From: Portulaca oleracea | Lineage: Eukaryota; Streptophyta; Magnoliopsida; Caryophyllales; Portulacaceae | NCBI GenBank assembly: GCA_029582165.1 | Contig: CM055872.1 | Coordinates: 901,728-965,727, forward strand | DNA length: 64,000 nucleotides | Reading direction: 5' to 3' | In this document: piece by piece, positions 22,611 to 34,899 of the stretch | Position numbering within the stretch: position 1 is the first letter of the stretch | How the letters are laid out: each line of letters opens with the position of its first letter | Position numbers and translations under genes: made by a program | The notes under the pieces: model-generated | What the model saw: only the letters and a program-made list of their open reading frames with translations | What the model was told of the DNA's origin: nothing | Databases searched by the model: none

Positions 22611-25600
22611 TCACAATGGCTGGAGTTCTTGCTCAGGAACAATGGTATCACTATCGACAGGTTTGTATGATATATTTGTTTGCTGCCTCAATTTCCAAAC
22701 AAACCAAATTCCATAAGCAGATAGCCCCAACATCAAAACAACTATAATTGCCATAATCACCCCCAAGTAATGTTGTTGCCACCAACTCCTGCATCATTGC
22801 AAATAAGCTAAAGTTTATATTCACGGGCAGAAAAATTAGAAAAATTTCAAGCTTAACCTATTGCATATCTATCCAGGAAGCTGGAAGCATCATCTATTAA
22901 GTGAACCTAGAAGACTAGGATAGTCCTTGTGTAGGATCTAAGTGGATCCAGATGTAGGTACCTTTGACCTTAGCAGAGGCAAACTACTGCTGCTGTATTA
23001 GCAAAGCATAATGCAAACACTATTTTCACTCAAATCCACCTTCATTACTCAAAAGAGCATAATGCATGTGAAGAAGCATCATTAAAGTAGCTTTATTCTA
23101 ACAATTATAGTTTATACTTCTTGCAAGCATAATAGCAGAGGTCACATATGCACACATGACACATGCACAGAGACTGCATGGTGATCCTGGTGAAGTTGAA
23201 CAAAACACGCAAAAGCAGATTCCAGAATTTAGCAGAAACACAGATATGCACATCTAGTGAACATAATACAGACTAACCGTTTCACAGGTGGCTGAACATT
23301 CCACTTAATCAATTGGTAATTGCCAAAGGTCTCTGGGAGTTGGACGCTATGGTCAGTCAAACGAGTGATCATATCCTGCATAAAGAAATTGGGGGAGAAA
23401 ATAACGAAATTTTTGAGACAAAGTTTTTTGTTGAGGCCACTAAACACCAAGTAAAATAACCACAGGCGTACCTTTGCAGTATCCTGTGAAAAATACTGTG
23501 AAGACGGTTCAGGGTAAATGGCCCATTTTATCATGGAACCATTTCCAGTTGAAGTCAAATTTAGCAATCGGACCTGGATACCACAAAAAGATCTTTTAAG
23601 AGATGGGTATGGAGTTTTTCCTCCCCCCCCCCCCCCCCAAAAGAAATAAATAAATAAAAGCAAACCAAAAAAAGGAATCCATAAACAATCAGATTACCTG
23701 TGAGCTGTCAACCTCCAATTCTTGAGCAATGGAACCAGAAAGTTCTGAAATGCGAGGCTCGATGTCTGTTGTGTTAACGCTCAAAAACATATCAAATGTT
23801 ATCATTCCGACCTGCAAATCTCCTGAACAATGAACGAACAAACCAAAAAAGAAAGATCAAACACACATTAACACCGTTGCCTCAATTGAACATGTGCACA
23901 CTATGGTTCTAGCAGCAAAAAAAGAATAGCTTTCAAATAAATGTATAATGAGGTAGTTCTGCAGAACATTAGAAATTTTCATACAAGAATTCTACTTGTT
24001 CATTTCTACTTGTTCATTTCCCGCTGTAACTTTTATTTCATCATCAACCAAAATTAAAGAATTCGTTCATTTGAATCATATCATTTTGTTCATTACAGGT
24101 TAGTGTGCGACGAGGAGCTACAAGATCAGATAACTTTGAATCATATCATTTTGAATCATAGCTTTCAAATAACTTTTATTTCATCATCTACAAGATCAGA
24201 TGAACAAATGTCAAAGTTAGTGTGCGACGAGGAGCTATCAGCTTGTTTCAGTTACACCAATCATATCATTTGAAGAATTCGTTCATTACAGGTTTATATC
24301 ACTCACTGACAGCTACGTGTATGACGTCCTACCATCACTAATATTCACTCCTGTGCCCAAAGAGATTTCATCACTTGCATATCTTTCCTAGTCTGCTACT
24401 GTCTCCAATCTCAATACAGCTAGCCAACCAGTTACTGGCATTTGAGCCAGAAACTTTTGTGCCATGAAAAAGACAAGTAGACACTTAGGGAAAAGTCTTC
24501 ACAAACATACCTGGAATACCAAAAGCTGGTGCATGATTGGGTGCTGATGCAGGTGGAATCCCAGCAGTTGGGACCTCCCCTTTTGAAGGTGGTACAGCTG
24601 AAGGGGTATCAGGCACATGAAGCCTGTCCCACAACTCGGAACAATTGGTCTTCCAAAATCCAACTTTTGAACTTTTACGATCATAGGTCACAAGCGTGTT
24701 ACGAACAATGATCCCTATTTATAAATAAGCAGGTCAAATGGAATGGTTTTTACAAAAATGTTCAATAAGGAGAAAGGAAAGGGTTGGACAAACAACCATG
24801 ATATGTTCCAACTTCCAATTAATTAAGCATAGAATACCTCCTAAAAGAGTAGTTGGATCCTTTCCGTTCTGAAAAATTCCAAGGCAATATGCACCGCGCA
24901 CCTTTGAATGCTGTGTGAAGAAACAAACCATCTACTTTAGATTTCATTGTAGACCAAGAGCGTTTTTTTGCCCAAAGCCAATAGGTTTAATACAAAAGAA
25001 TCTGAATATGATTCTAACAATTTATGAAAAGAGAAGATAATAGATACATTACCCTAAACAAATAGTTTTCTGGTGACATTGAATACTTTTGACCATTTCC
25101 GAAGACCATGTCAACTGTGGGGAATGTCTTCGAGAGTTCTGAAACCCGACTGAGGCAAATAGAAGCAGGTAAACAATAAGGAAAAAAAATACTGACAGGC
25201 ATCACCCTGTAAGCCATCATGAGTATGAACTACCTTTCAGCACCAGAAAAGCAAATATCGTTATAGCTCGGGTCAGGACCACGGACCCGCTTCAGGCCAT
25301 GAAGCTCTTGCATGATCTGCATTGGCAGTTTGCAAAAGCAAAAAGAACATGAGAAACCAGCTCTCTTGTTTAAAAAGATTCTACAATGAAATGGAAACTG
25401 AATAAAGAAATCAAGAACACAGATTTATGCAACCAGGCAGAACCTGAAAATAGCACATTGCTAGAGTATAAAACCATCATTGAGATGGTTCCACATGGTA
25501 TCAGAGCCAGGCTGAGTGGTGTAATATTTTTTACACACCCCACCTTTGTGAAATAATTTTTACCCTACCTAGTTGCACGTGTTCTTTTACCCTACCTGAG

Positions 25601-28072
25601 TTTTGTTGTAATAATTTTCACACCCCACCTTTGTGAAATAATTTTTGCCCTATCTCACTATAGTTGTAAGTGATTTTCACCCAACCTAAGGTTTCCTGTA
25701 AGTGTTATTCTAGAGATATTCGGTATTTATCAATTTTGATTTTTTTCATAGCAGAGGGATATCCTTTACCCGTTGTCGATTTTCCCGCTATAATGTTGAT
25801 TTTGATGGAGTCCAGTTCAAAGTTAGACTCAACATTACACACAATTGAAACAAGAAAATAATGGTAGACATTGTTAAGAGATGAAACTTACAGCATTCTT
25901 AAATGCCACAAACGCTGCTTCTGGTAGATACGCATATGTCGTGCCACTATCTAGAACAGTTCCATGCTTTCCATCAAAAACACTTGGCTTTATAGGCAGC
26001 TTCTTCCCAGCAACATGCATCTCTTTCAGCTCGATATTATAATAAGGACTGTTGCCATCCGGAAACTAGAGTAGATGTGTAAGATGTTTAGGAAAATATA
26101 TAAATATAGTATGAAAATAGTTCAAATTCTTCCAGCTCATACCTGCGGTCAGGATCAGAATTGGTAAAGACCATGTCAGAAGGGGGAGAGATCTGGCCAA
26201 GAACCATGGCACCCCCACCAACATCCATTCCACCATAGCAAAGTGAAAAAGAATCATTAATTACACCTTTATTAACAAGTTGATCCACAATACTTAGATC
26301 ACCACGACCTAAGCCCATTATGCCATCAGCATGCTGACTATAAAGGTCACCAGTTTCTGCATTTTCACAACCAAATACCGCACGCTGGGGTTGAAGCTGA
26401 CTTAGGTTGCCAAATGATACAATATCTTCCCCAAGGACGCCACTGCTTGAACTCATTTCAGCATATTGTCTGTCATAAGTACACTGAGCATTCTCGGCAT
26501 CACAAGTACAATCAGGATTGCACTTTACAGGATGATAGGTGCTTGAAAGATCGGGCTGAAACTTCGGATCCTAATGGGGAGGAGGTGTAGGAGATTAAGC
26601 CCAAAGTTTTAAAAAATGACAACAGAATATATATGTAAAGTAAAACAAATGTGAACGAAAGGGTTGGAGAGTTGGGGGAAATGGTATCTAACACTATAGT
26701 AACCAGTCAAATTATCCATGCTCATTTACTATCAGGAAAAGCAAACATATGCAATCCACCAATCCAGAACTAATCTAAAGCATCTTGAATAAAACTAATT
26801 TAAGATTTATCCAATTGATTAGTACGTAGTTAATAAGTTGAGCCCAAGTATGTGGCCATCATCAAGAAATAAAAGAGTATAAACACATTATGAGCAACAA
26901 CTAACACCATAGACTTGCATTTGGGTAGCGTTGTCAGTTGTCACAATCTTCTGTAGAAGCTTAGTGAAACCCACTTGTTAGAAACCTAAACTTGCTGTAA
27001 GTTCTTTCTACTCATGCTGGAAAGGTTAGTTGTACTTTATACCGAACTCTGGAACTTAACAATACACAGCCACCAATTCAAGAATACTCAGCATCATCTT
27101 CCCCTCAAGTCGTATTGCCTTTCTTGGCTTAGGAAATTACGAGTCAACCTTTTCCAAAAATCAATTGATTCACACAATCCATACAGCCATCCATAAGTTG
27201 CTTACAATTGAATTCCTATAAGTGGTAACCAAAATTCTGTATTCCCTAGCATAAGAAGACCCTATGCAGATCACACAAGACACTGAATTTCAACAAAATG
27301 AAGCATAAAGAAAAAGTGATGTATTCACATCGTGTCCATGCTAATCTGGGAAGATGTAATCAGATTCATGGGGAATACAAGGCTACTCTTACTAAGTTCT
27401 ATACTTCAATTGTTCCATTGGCAAATGAATTCATACACATAAAAAATCTCTACTTTCCCTTCCAAAAACTCAGATGACAAACATTCTATAGAGAAATAAC
27501 TCGTCAACTTGAGATCACATGAAATCAAAGACAATAATTCAGATTCATGTGATAAAAAGGTTACCTGATGCTTGCCACACTGTTCACACGAAGAACAAGG
27601 CACATAGGTGACCGTACTTCCCGTGTCCACAATTAGAGCAAACTCCTGAGGCGGTGTCCCGATCCAAAGCCTCGTCGTATAGTATCTAAAATCACAAATC
27701 CACCAAAAAGGATATCAGAAAAATGAAATCAGAACCATTAGTACATCAATTCGGAAGAAGAAGAAACAAAAGACCTAGATCAGAAATTAGAGATCGAGGT
27801 GCAAACCCGTTAGATAGAAGATCATCATAGAGTCCCATCCGAGCATTGGGAGCGAGGTGCTGCGAGCCCTGGAGGTGGCGCCGGAGCTCACCGCCGTCGC
27901 TGGCGACGATCCGAGAAGAGTTGAGGCGAGGAGAGAGAATCAGTGGCAGTAGAAGAGGCTGACCATGCGGAGGTCGGAGGATAGAGGTCGGAACAATGGC
28001 GGAAGATGAGGCCGGAGACAGAAGGTAGAGGAAGAGGAGGACGGCGGCGAATAGGAGACCTCGCCGCGCCAT
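22611..28072 (-). CDS. Membrane-anchored A1 (pepsin-type) aspartic protease
   Basis: Twelve exons join in frame: 27807-28072, 27565-27685, 26143-26570, 25892-26048, 25234-25316, 25053-25149, 24838-24910, 24511-24714, 23698-23822, 23472-23573, 23278-23375 and 22611-22788. They give 643 residues. A signal peptide (about 1-25) leads a short prosegment. The first catalytic motif is D109-TGS in ALIVDTGSTVTYVPC, the second D305-SGT in GTVLDSGTTYAYLPE. The Cys-rich stretch CSSCEQCGKH and later CNPDCTCD are typical of plant atypical proteases. The N- and C-lobes end near 470; a Pro-rich linker, an extra domain with N-glycosylation sites (NLT, NGS, NTT) and one transmembrane helix (about 593-615) precede a short cytosolic tail. 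The exon 4 acceptor at CAACAG|T was chosen over CTCTAG 17 bases upstream because only it keeps the frame (RSPYYNIEL). The protein should face the apoplast or a secretory lumen. Confidence 0.92.
23623..23638. repeat. Poly-C tract in intron 9 of the protease
   Basis: An uninterrupted run of about 16 C beside intronic sequence; prone to length error in sequencing and replication. Confidence 0.85.
23990..24300. repeat. Shuffled short duplications in protease intron 8
   Basis: TTAGTGTGCGACGAGGAGCT occurs at 24100 and 24217; CTACAAGATCAGAT at 24118 and 24188; AACTTTTATTTCATCATC near 24028 and 24172; ATTCGTTCAT with ATTACAGGTT in two arrangements (24061 and 24276). The blocks are copied in changed order rather than in a simple tandem. 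Confidence 0.7.
25459..25510 (+). mobile_element. SMART-type mini-LTR with primer-binding site, fragment
   Basis: TGCTAGAGTATAAAACC at 25459 matches the LTR start of the element at 42679-42942, and the LTR-like segment ends in CA at 25495. It is followed at once by TGGTATCAGAGCCAG, complementary to the 3' end of initiator Met-tRNA, the standard plant primer-binding site. No second LTR is visible, so it is one end of a deleted copy, in intron 4 of the protease. Confidence 0.6.
25530..25660. repeat. Direct repeat CACCCCACCTTTGTGAAATA
   Basis: The stretch ACACCCCACCTTTGTGAAATAATTTTT plus CCCTA occurs at about 25533 and 25619 with a period of about 87 bases. It lies just behind the SMART fragment in protease intron 4 and may be what remains of a second insertion. 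Confidence 0.6.
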
Positions 28073-29969
28073 TGACGACGGTGGCGGTGGATCACCGAGT
28101 CGGGCGGTTCACTCACCGGGTTTAGCGGGAACGACTGTGAAGGGGAATAGCGGTACGCCAACTGAGTCAACGACGAAATGAAATCAATGCTTTCCAGGGA
28201 TTTGATATTTGTAGGATTTCTTTTTTTTTGGAAAATAATAGGATATTAGAATATTACATGCGAAAGTGAAAATGAAGGCTTCCGAAACACCCAAAGGTTG
28301 TTGACTCGATAATTTATAGGGGCTTTGCAGATTTTTCAATCAAAGTTTAGCCGGTAATTGCTGCCTTCCCAAGTTAATGGCCCCTTTTTTTACTTTTTGC
28401 AGTGAGATAATTTTATCTCATCTAATTCAATTTATCTCATTTTATTCAATTTTATTTGCTTTATTCCATCGACATGCCAACTTGCTACACAAACAAACTG
28501 CACCCAAAATATGTATTCTAAATATTATGATTGTCAATCCACATATATTAGGTGGTTCACCCATATATATTATATTATTCACTCTGATTATTATGATTAT
28601 TTATTCACAAATATATGAAACACATGTAATATATATTGTAAAAAAAAAGCCAATGTTATTTCAGGACATCGAAGGTAGTATAAATTTATATAAGTAATTT
28701 ACATAAATTGACTAAATTAATAGATTATATTTTGTTCAATCTTGCGTATAAATAATTTATGCTATATTTGATTACAAAATAATAAAAATCAGAAGATGAT
28801 GAAATCAGAATATATTGAAGATATTTGACTCATTGCATTCATATTAATATATGATTTATTCCACATCTTTTTATTCTTTTTTTTATCAACAAAAGAATAA
28901 TTAAGTCACTCTCATTAATCCCATGGGTTTGACTCTCATTAATTCCACTCCTAGGGAAAATTGGATTTGAAATTAAAGTCTAGTAGTGCCATTAGATAGA
29001 TATTGATATGAACAAGTTGTTAGACTTAATTACTATCTAATGTACAACATTTGATTGCGTTTTTAACAATTTTATCTTCAACGTTATGAAAGTCAATCAT
29101 TTTTATCAAGAGAAACTTTGCAGAAATGGCGAACTAAGAGCAGATTTTTTCTCATGATAAGCTCCACCTAAAGGTCCACAGTCTACAAAGTCAACGCTTA
29201 TGCATTCATATTCATGTTCGTCTAGAGCAACCAAAAGGTTGGGTTGGTCAAGTTAAACTTTGTTGGTTATTTAAACAATTTAGGTTCACCAGCTAGGTTT
29301 GTCCTACATGTCCAGTTCGGTTTCAGTTCTTCGTTTTGATCTTCAACACACTATCCAAGCTATATTTCAAAAGTCCAAATTGAAGGAAATAATTTATCTT
29401 CATTAGGGCTATCCTAAATTTATTCACATCCCTTAGAGAGATTAACATGATTATTAGAAACATTAAAAACCTTATTAAACCCACCAAGCTCATGCTAAAC
29501 TCAGCTCATTTCCATCCTTAAGGAACACAAGGGTGAATAGATAGAAGATTGAGAATGGAATCCAAATGAGAGGAAGACAAACACCCAACCCATAGACAAA
29601 AAATTTAAGAGGATAGTTGCATTTCCATGAAGATTGTACACATTTATTACCACTGGGACGTGCAAAACATAATGTAAAAATGCTTCTTGATTTGTCAAAA
29701 ACTATGAAATCCTAGAAAGCACAACTTCTGATGGAGCCTCTGAATCAAATGAGGCATTCAGACCTAGATTTTATATACCAGACGGATACAACTATAAGCT
29801 ACACTGTGAATTCACAACACAAAAGTTCCGTAAACTAGCACAGCCCTGCCTTCTTGTCCTAGTGTGGAACCCTACAGAAACGCGTATAACTGAAGAAAAT
29901 TCAGCTGAAAAAGAGGGAAAGGGCCGAAAAGGGCTCAAAAGATTATAAGGTTGGCCAATTGTGGCCAAA
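28073..29969. other. Gap between protease promoter and FRL3 3' end
   Basis: 28080-28200 is the likely protease promoter and leader; no clear TATA box. 28380-29100 is very AT-rich with no gene. 29700-29969 is probably FRL3 3' UTR. Transposon ends were not recognised. Confidence 0.4.
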
Positions 29970-31993
29970 TTACATGTATGGTTGCTGTGATGATTGCAGA
30001 TAACTACTGTAAGTGGGGGCTCCAGCAGAATAAGATGCAGAAACCCTGTCATCTTGAGCATAGTAGTTTGGCCCTGGTTCAGTACCCAGTGCACCATATG
30101 CAGTTTGACCAGTAACCGGGTAACTGTATGTTCTCTGATCAGGTGTCTGAGCAGTGTAGGGAGATTGGCTAGAAAGTGAATAACTGTATGGAGTAGGTGC
30201 AGCGGGAGGATACCTTTCTGCTACTCCAGGAGGATATGCAGGAGTTGCCATGGAGAAGGGTGCGGTGTCCAGCCTAATGTTGTTGGGACCGCGAGCCTGA
30301 GAGCCATAGAGCCCAGATTCTCTCTGATGCCGAACTTTGTATTTTTCTTTGTTCCTTCTTCTATCCCGAAGTGCGTTCTGCAGCTGAGTAAACCTTTTCC
30401 GAAGTGGCTCAAGTGGGTGTTCGGCGTCAAGTTTATGCTCCCTTACACAACGTATCACGGCCTTTATGGCTGCAAGTTCTTGTAGGTTGCTCTCAGTCTG
30501 AATAGCAAGGTAGAGGTGTTCTTAAAGGATGAAGACCCCAAAAAAGGACTAGCAAGTTAAGGGTGCAGTTTTTTTTTGTGTGTGTGTGTGTGTGTGTTGT
30601 TGGGGGGGGGGGGGGTGTTTAAGTCATAATGTCATGAAAGCATCAATACCTGCGCATTAGCATCACTTCCCACTGGCAAGTTTTTGCGGACATCTTTCAT
30701 GTAGGTCCTTAGAAGAGGAACAGGAGGGAAGGTCTGAGAGAGCTGGAAAGTCATGATAAAGTTAACCGCTTCAATCTGCCTCCCACTTCCAATCAATATT
30801 TCAACAAGGCCTGCAACAAAGTTCATGTTCAAATTTTTACACTTTAGACAGCTGCACTTAACGGGAAAAAACAGCATCACAGTATCACACAAGTCCCTAA
30901 TCCAATACTCTACAACACAACCAAATCCAAAGCCATCCAGTCCAGGCATGAAGCACAAAAACATACGGGCCAGTCCTCAGAAGTGGTCAGGTCAGTAGCT
31001 ATAAAAATACCAACCTGGTATCTTCTGTGCCAAGTCAAGATAACGGCAGAGCTCAGTTGCCTGCCTGTGATGAGCAGTTGCAAGAACGCATTTGCAGAGT
31101 TCATCTGCATCAAACTCTGAGGCAATCCTAAAGCATACAAGAAGCCACAAGAATGCTCTTGCCTCCAGTGATTTCCCATTGACAGCATCAGTGCTATCCA
31201 GAGCCAAATTAGGCTTCCACTCATCAGCAATTGCCTTGGCATGCTGCTTGATGTCAGGGTTTACAAAATTATCTCCAGAAGAGTCAGCCTTTGCCAAGAA
31301 AGCAGACAAGGCTTCCAGAAGCACAAGACAAGACTGACGGGTGCACTGAATTGGGTCTTTCTCATCCTCCCCATTTTGGGTCGGTTCACCGGGAGAGAAG
31401 AATCCCCCCAGTGCATCCAGCACCAAGCGGGCTGGGTCAGTTGCACTACCCAGTGCAACAGTCAGCTGTTTCCTACAAACAGCGGAGAGGCTATTTAGGT
31501 TCTCCATTACATAGGCCAAAAGTCCCTTAGAGTCCATCCTCTCACAAAATTGAGTCAGCTCTTCGGTAACACGTTCGGCAATTTCTGCCCTACCTGGGGA
31601 TTTCCCTCCAGCAATTTCATCTTTAACAGAGCAGCTTACCTTGCTTGCAGCCCTAGCTTCCATGATAGCAGCAACAGCAGCATCTTTCAGCTCCTGGACC
31701 TTATCAAGCAAATCTTGCTCCTTCGCAGCAACAACAGCCTCTCTCTCAGCAATCAGAGATTCTTTCTCCGCAACGATTTTTTCCTTTGCTTCAAGCTCTT
31801 CAAGTTTCTTTTTCAACAATGATTCCAAGTGACGAAAATGTCCTCCTACATCTTCCCATCGAACATCATGACTAGAAACATCCTCAGAAGATTTCAGCTC
31901 AAGAAGTGCTTCCTCTAACTGAGTTATCAAAGATGACGTCAATTCTAACGAGGATGTCAAATTCACTTTGGCAATTTGCTCTTCCTTGGACAT
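29970..31993 (-). CDS. FRL3: FRIGIDA-like protein, FRL3 type
   Basis: Exons 31015-31993, 30650-30810 and 29970-30497 give 555 residues, the size of FRL3. Residues 1-115 include heptad-rich coiled coil (LKKKLEELEAKEKIVAEKE and following). The Frigida domain covers about 150-440, with LTQFCERMDSKGLLAYVMEN, DPARLVLDALGGFF, LLEALSAFLAK, LEARAFLWLLVCFRIASEFD and LCRYLDLAQKIPGL. A basic helix (KRFTQLQNALRDRRRNKEKY) and a long Pro/Ser/Tyr/Gln-rich tail follow. FRIGIDA activates FLC in Arabidopsis; the FRL3 branch is widespread, and its function is less clear. The start at 31993 is preferred over the longer frame because a GTAG acceptor-like site (CTTTCTGTAG) lies 44 bases upstream, implying a leader intron whose donor may be AACT|GTAAGTG near 33236, with a first exon at about 33240-33400. 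Confidence 0.92.
30576..30615. repeat. (TG)n and poly-G tract in FRL3 intron 2
   Basis: Ten TG units followed by a run of about 14 G with one T. Slippage-prone intronic DNA. Confidence 0.85.
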
Positions 31994-32039
31994 ATTTATA
32001 TGCAACTGCTGGCCAAATCTACAGAAAGATATTGCAAAC

Positions 32040-33235
32040 AAGTCAGATTCCAGAAATAGAGATGCACATGTACAGATAAGGACCAAACATAGCCCAAAAG
32101 GTACATCAACTGAACTGCACATAAAATCTAGAGTCAAAACTGGTATGAGACATCTTCCCATGACTATATATTTACGACAGCAATCTTATTCTCTTTGGAA
32201 TAGGGAAGGAAACTAGGAAAGTACTTCCAAACAGAAAGTGTTGGAGAACAAGAGGTAGTATGAAACTCACATGCTTATGGTGAGTCTAATGGACACGCGG
32301 ATAACTAGTTATTTATATCAAACTTTATAAAAACAACCTTAAATGAATTGTTTGCACCCATAGATAAAGAAGCCGCTGCAAAACAAGTCATTACTTCTTA
32401 GTCACTCAACACCTCTAAAACAAAATGTGAACCCGCCAGAAAGTCTGTCTCACAAAATGCGTCCATAAGACAGCATCACCCAAGAGTTTGTGCAAAGAAA
32501 TTAAATTGGCACAAAAGAATATAAGATCAATTCTCAAACATATTTTCCCAACAAAAACAAATGGATCTTAACTTAATAGTCACCTAACAGGCTAAAACCT
32601 ACCATTATTTGCTGCCCTATAAATCCACACAAAAGATTTTCATTTATTTATTTATTCAAAAAAAAAAAACCTTAATTCTCATCCATTTCTTCCTTTCACT
32701 CCAAACACACTTCACCATGCTACAAAAACAAAAATCATCCCAATATTAGAATGGAGGTATACTGCTGATTTTTCAAGATGAAGACAGGTGAGATAAGCTG
32801 ATATATGAACTTTTCAGAAACTAAACAGCATAAGCCTATCTTCGGAACGCTTCGTCCCCAAGCGATTAACGCGGTGAAGGGTCCATGTAGACATCCTTGA
32901 TTCAACCAAATCATCTCCAACTACTAAATTCAACAAAATTGCTAACTTACCTAACCAAATCCTCAAACTTATTAATGCGAATTCAGCATTTGCATTTTCC
33001 GATAACAACTTGAGGCCTAAATGTGGGATCAAAACAACCCACAAATTCAATCACATACAACCAAAAAAGACTGAATTGAATAGCAGAATTGCCTACCAAA
33101 TGAAGACAATTAACAGCTGAAAGAAAAGAGAGTATTGAATTTGCAGTAGATAAAGCATCCCTAGATGCAACACGCTCACGAAAAAACAGAAAAGGGGAGA
33201 AAATTAAGGAAGAGCCTGACAAATGATAACACTTA
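32040..33235 (-). other. Probable 5' UTR intron of FRL3
   Basis: Bounded on the minus strand by AACT|GTAAGTG (about 33236) and CTTTCTGTAG (about 32038), with no coding sequence recognised inside. Long leader introns are common in plant regulatory genes. This is an inference from splice signals. Confidence 0.5.
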
Positions 33236-33479
33236 CAGTTACAGAGATGAACGTTGGCTGTGGACACAGAAGAGAATAACGGTAATGAGCGCCAGAGTCG
33301 CAAATCAGCGCCGGAGAAAGAGGAAGAGGGATAGTTGCGATAATCGCCGGCCGGTCGCCGGAGAGAGAGGAAGAGGAATGGTTGGGTTTGGGTGCGGGGA
33401 GTGGAAGACCGATGGAGTGAGTATGGGTAAAAACAAGGGTTAGGGTTTGTGTGTGGTGAAATGGTGAAACATGCAACAT

Positions 33480-34899
33480 AGTTTATTTTCAAGTTAGGAT
33501 AATTAGTTTAAGATAAATTAGGATATTTTTTTGGTGAATCGTGTTTACAAAGTGTATGTTTTTTTAGAAAATTACGTTAGGTTATGATAAATTAGGATAA
33601 GTTTACAATGACAATGTTCTTTTTGTTGGTAAGTACAATACAAAATAGAGTAATAAGATTAGGTACTATAGATAAGATTGGATAGATATTGGTAGGTAAG
33701 TAATATAAGTAGATTATGTAGATGTTTAAATGTATATTAGGTAATGTAGGTAATATATGCAATATAAGTATAAATTGGTAAGATAAGTAAGAGGTAGATA
33801 GGTCCTCATTACCTTTCAAAAGAACATGGCTAAAGTATGGTAATCGCCTAAGTTGTTTTTATACCAAAAGGATTATTGTACCCTGCTATAACAATTGATT
33901 AAAGTAGATCTAATAACAATGATTTGAAGTAATTCTAAAATCATAATATCAAAAATTATTAACTGGAAAGCATTTGAATATGAACATGAGTCAAAACTTG
34001 CCGAACTCAACCGAATTATGCTTTGTCCAAGTTTTTCATCATTCTAACATGCACATGTTGAATAAAACCAAGCTACTCAAACCTATCAAAGCCAACCCAA
34101 ATGACTTGAACATGACTAGTCACTACACTTGATATAACTCTACTCAAAATTAACCTAACCGAAACTTAAGCTAAATAATGCAATTGCCAAATCTATGATT
34201 AAATGTCCATAGTCCTTAAGAGACATATTTGGTATATACCTACATAAGTACCTTCACTACCTTGTTAGTTGTCATTGGATTCTATGGCCTAAGCAATGTA
34301 CTGAGGTAGGAACTAATTTTGAAACATAACCATGGGCGAATTTGCTTATGATTAGGGGTATTCATGGACGCCCCTAATCTTAAACAAATTTAAATAGTCT
34401 ATTATATATTGCCACCTTAGGAAAACGCAGTCGTTCTTGCTGCCACAAGACCCACACACAATCATGCACTCGTATACTTAGCATTAGCAAATAACGATAA
34501 GACTATAGTACACTAGTACTTGTACATTAATTCCATGCTCGAAAATTAGTACATCAGTCTACATCTGCTGAGAAACAAGGGGTTTACACAATTACACCTA
34601 ATAATTACAGTATGACATCCCATTTTTGCCTAAACAGAACATTATATGATCACCATTCGCCATCAGACCATATACAGCACCGAGAACATTCTGTAAAACT
34701 TCTCTAAACCTTTACATAATAAGGCGCTCCAAATAACAAAGGTCAGACCATATACAGCACCGAGAACATTCTGTATGCGGAATAGCTCCATGATATCTTG
34801 GCTGTGCCTGTTAGGATGGATGTACTTCTGAGAACCAAAAAGAAGAAAAGAAAAAAAAAAAAAGCTTGACGAATGCATTGTTTGATCAGCTAGTTATAA
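33480..34899. other. Gap; NRAMP 3' flank with exact 33-bp duplication
   Basis: 33480-33830 is made of TAGGTAAGTA-like words and may be a degenerate MITE. 34660-34899 is the likely NRAMP 3' UTR; it contains a perfect 33-bp direct repeat (34663-34695 and 34743-34775, TCAGACCATATACAGCACCG...). No gene recognised. Confidence 0.5.

Noticed and set aside
32000..32161. Longer N-terminus for FRL3
   Set aside because: It contains a hydrophobic Cys-rich stretch unlike the family and lies across a likely acceptor site; the ATG at 31993 gives the expected size.
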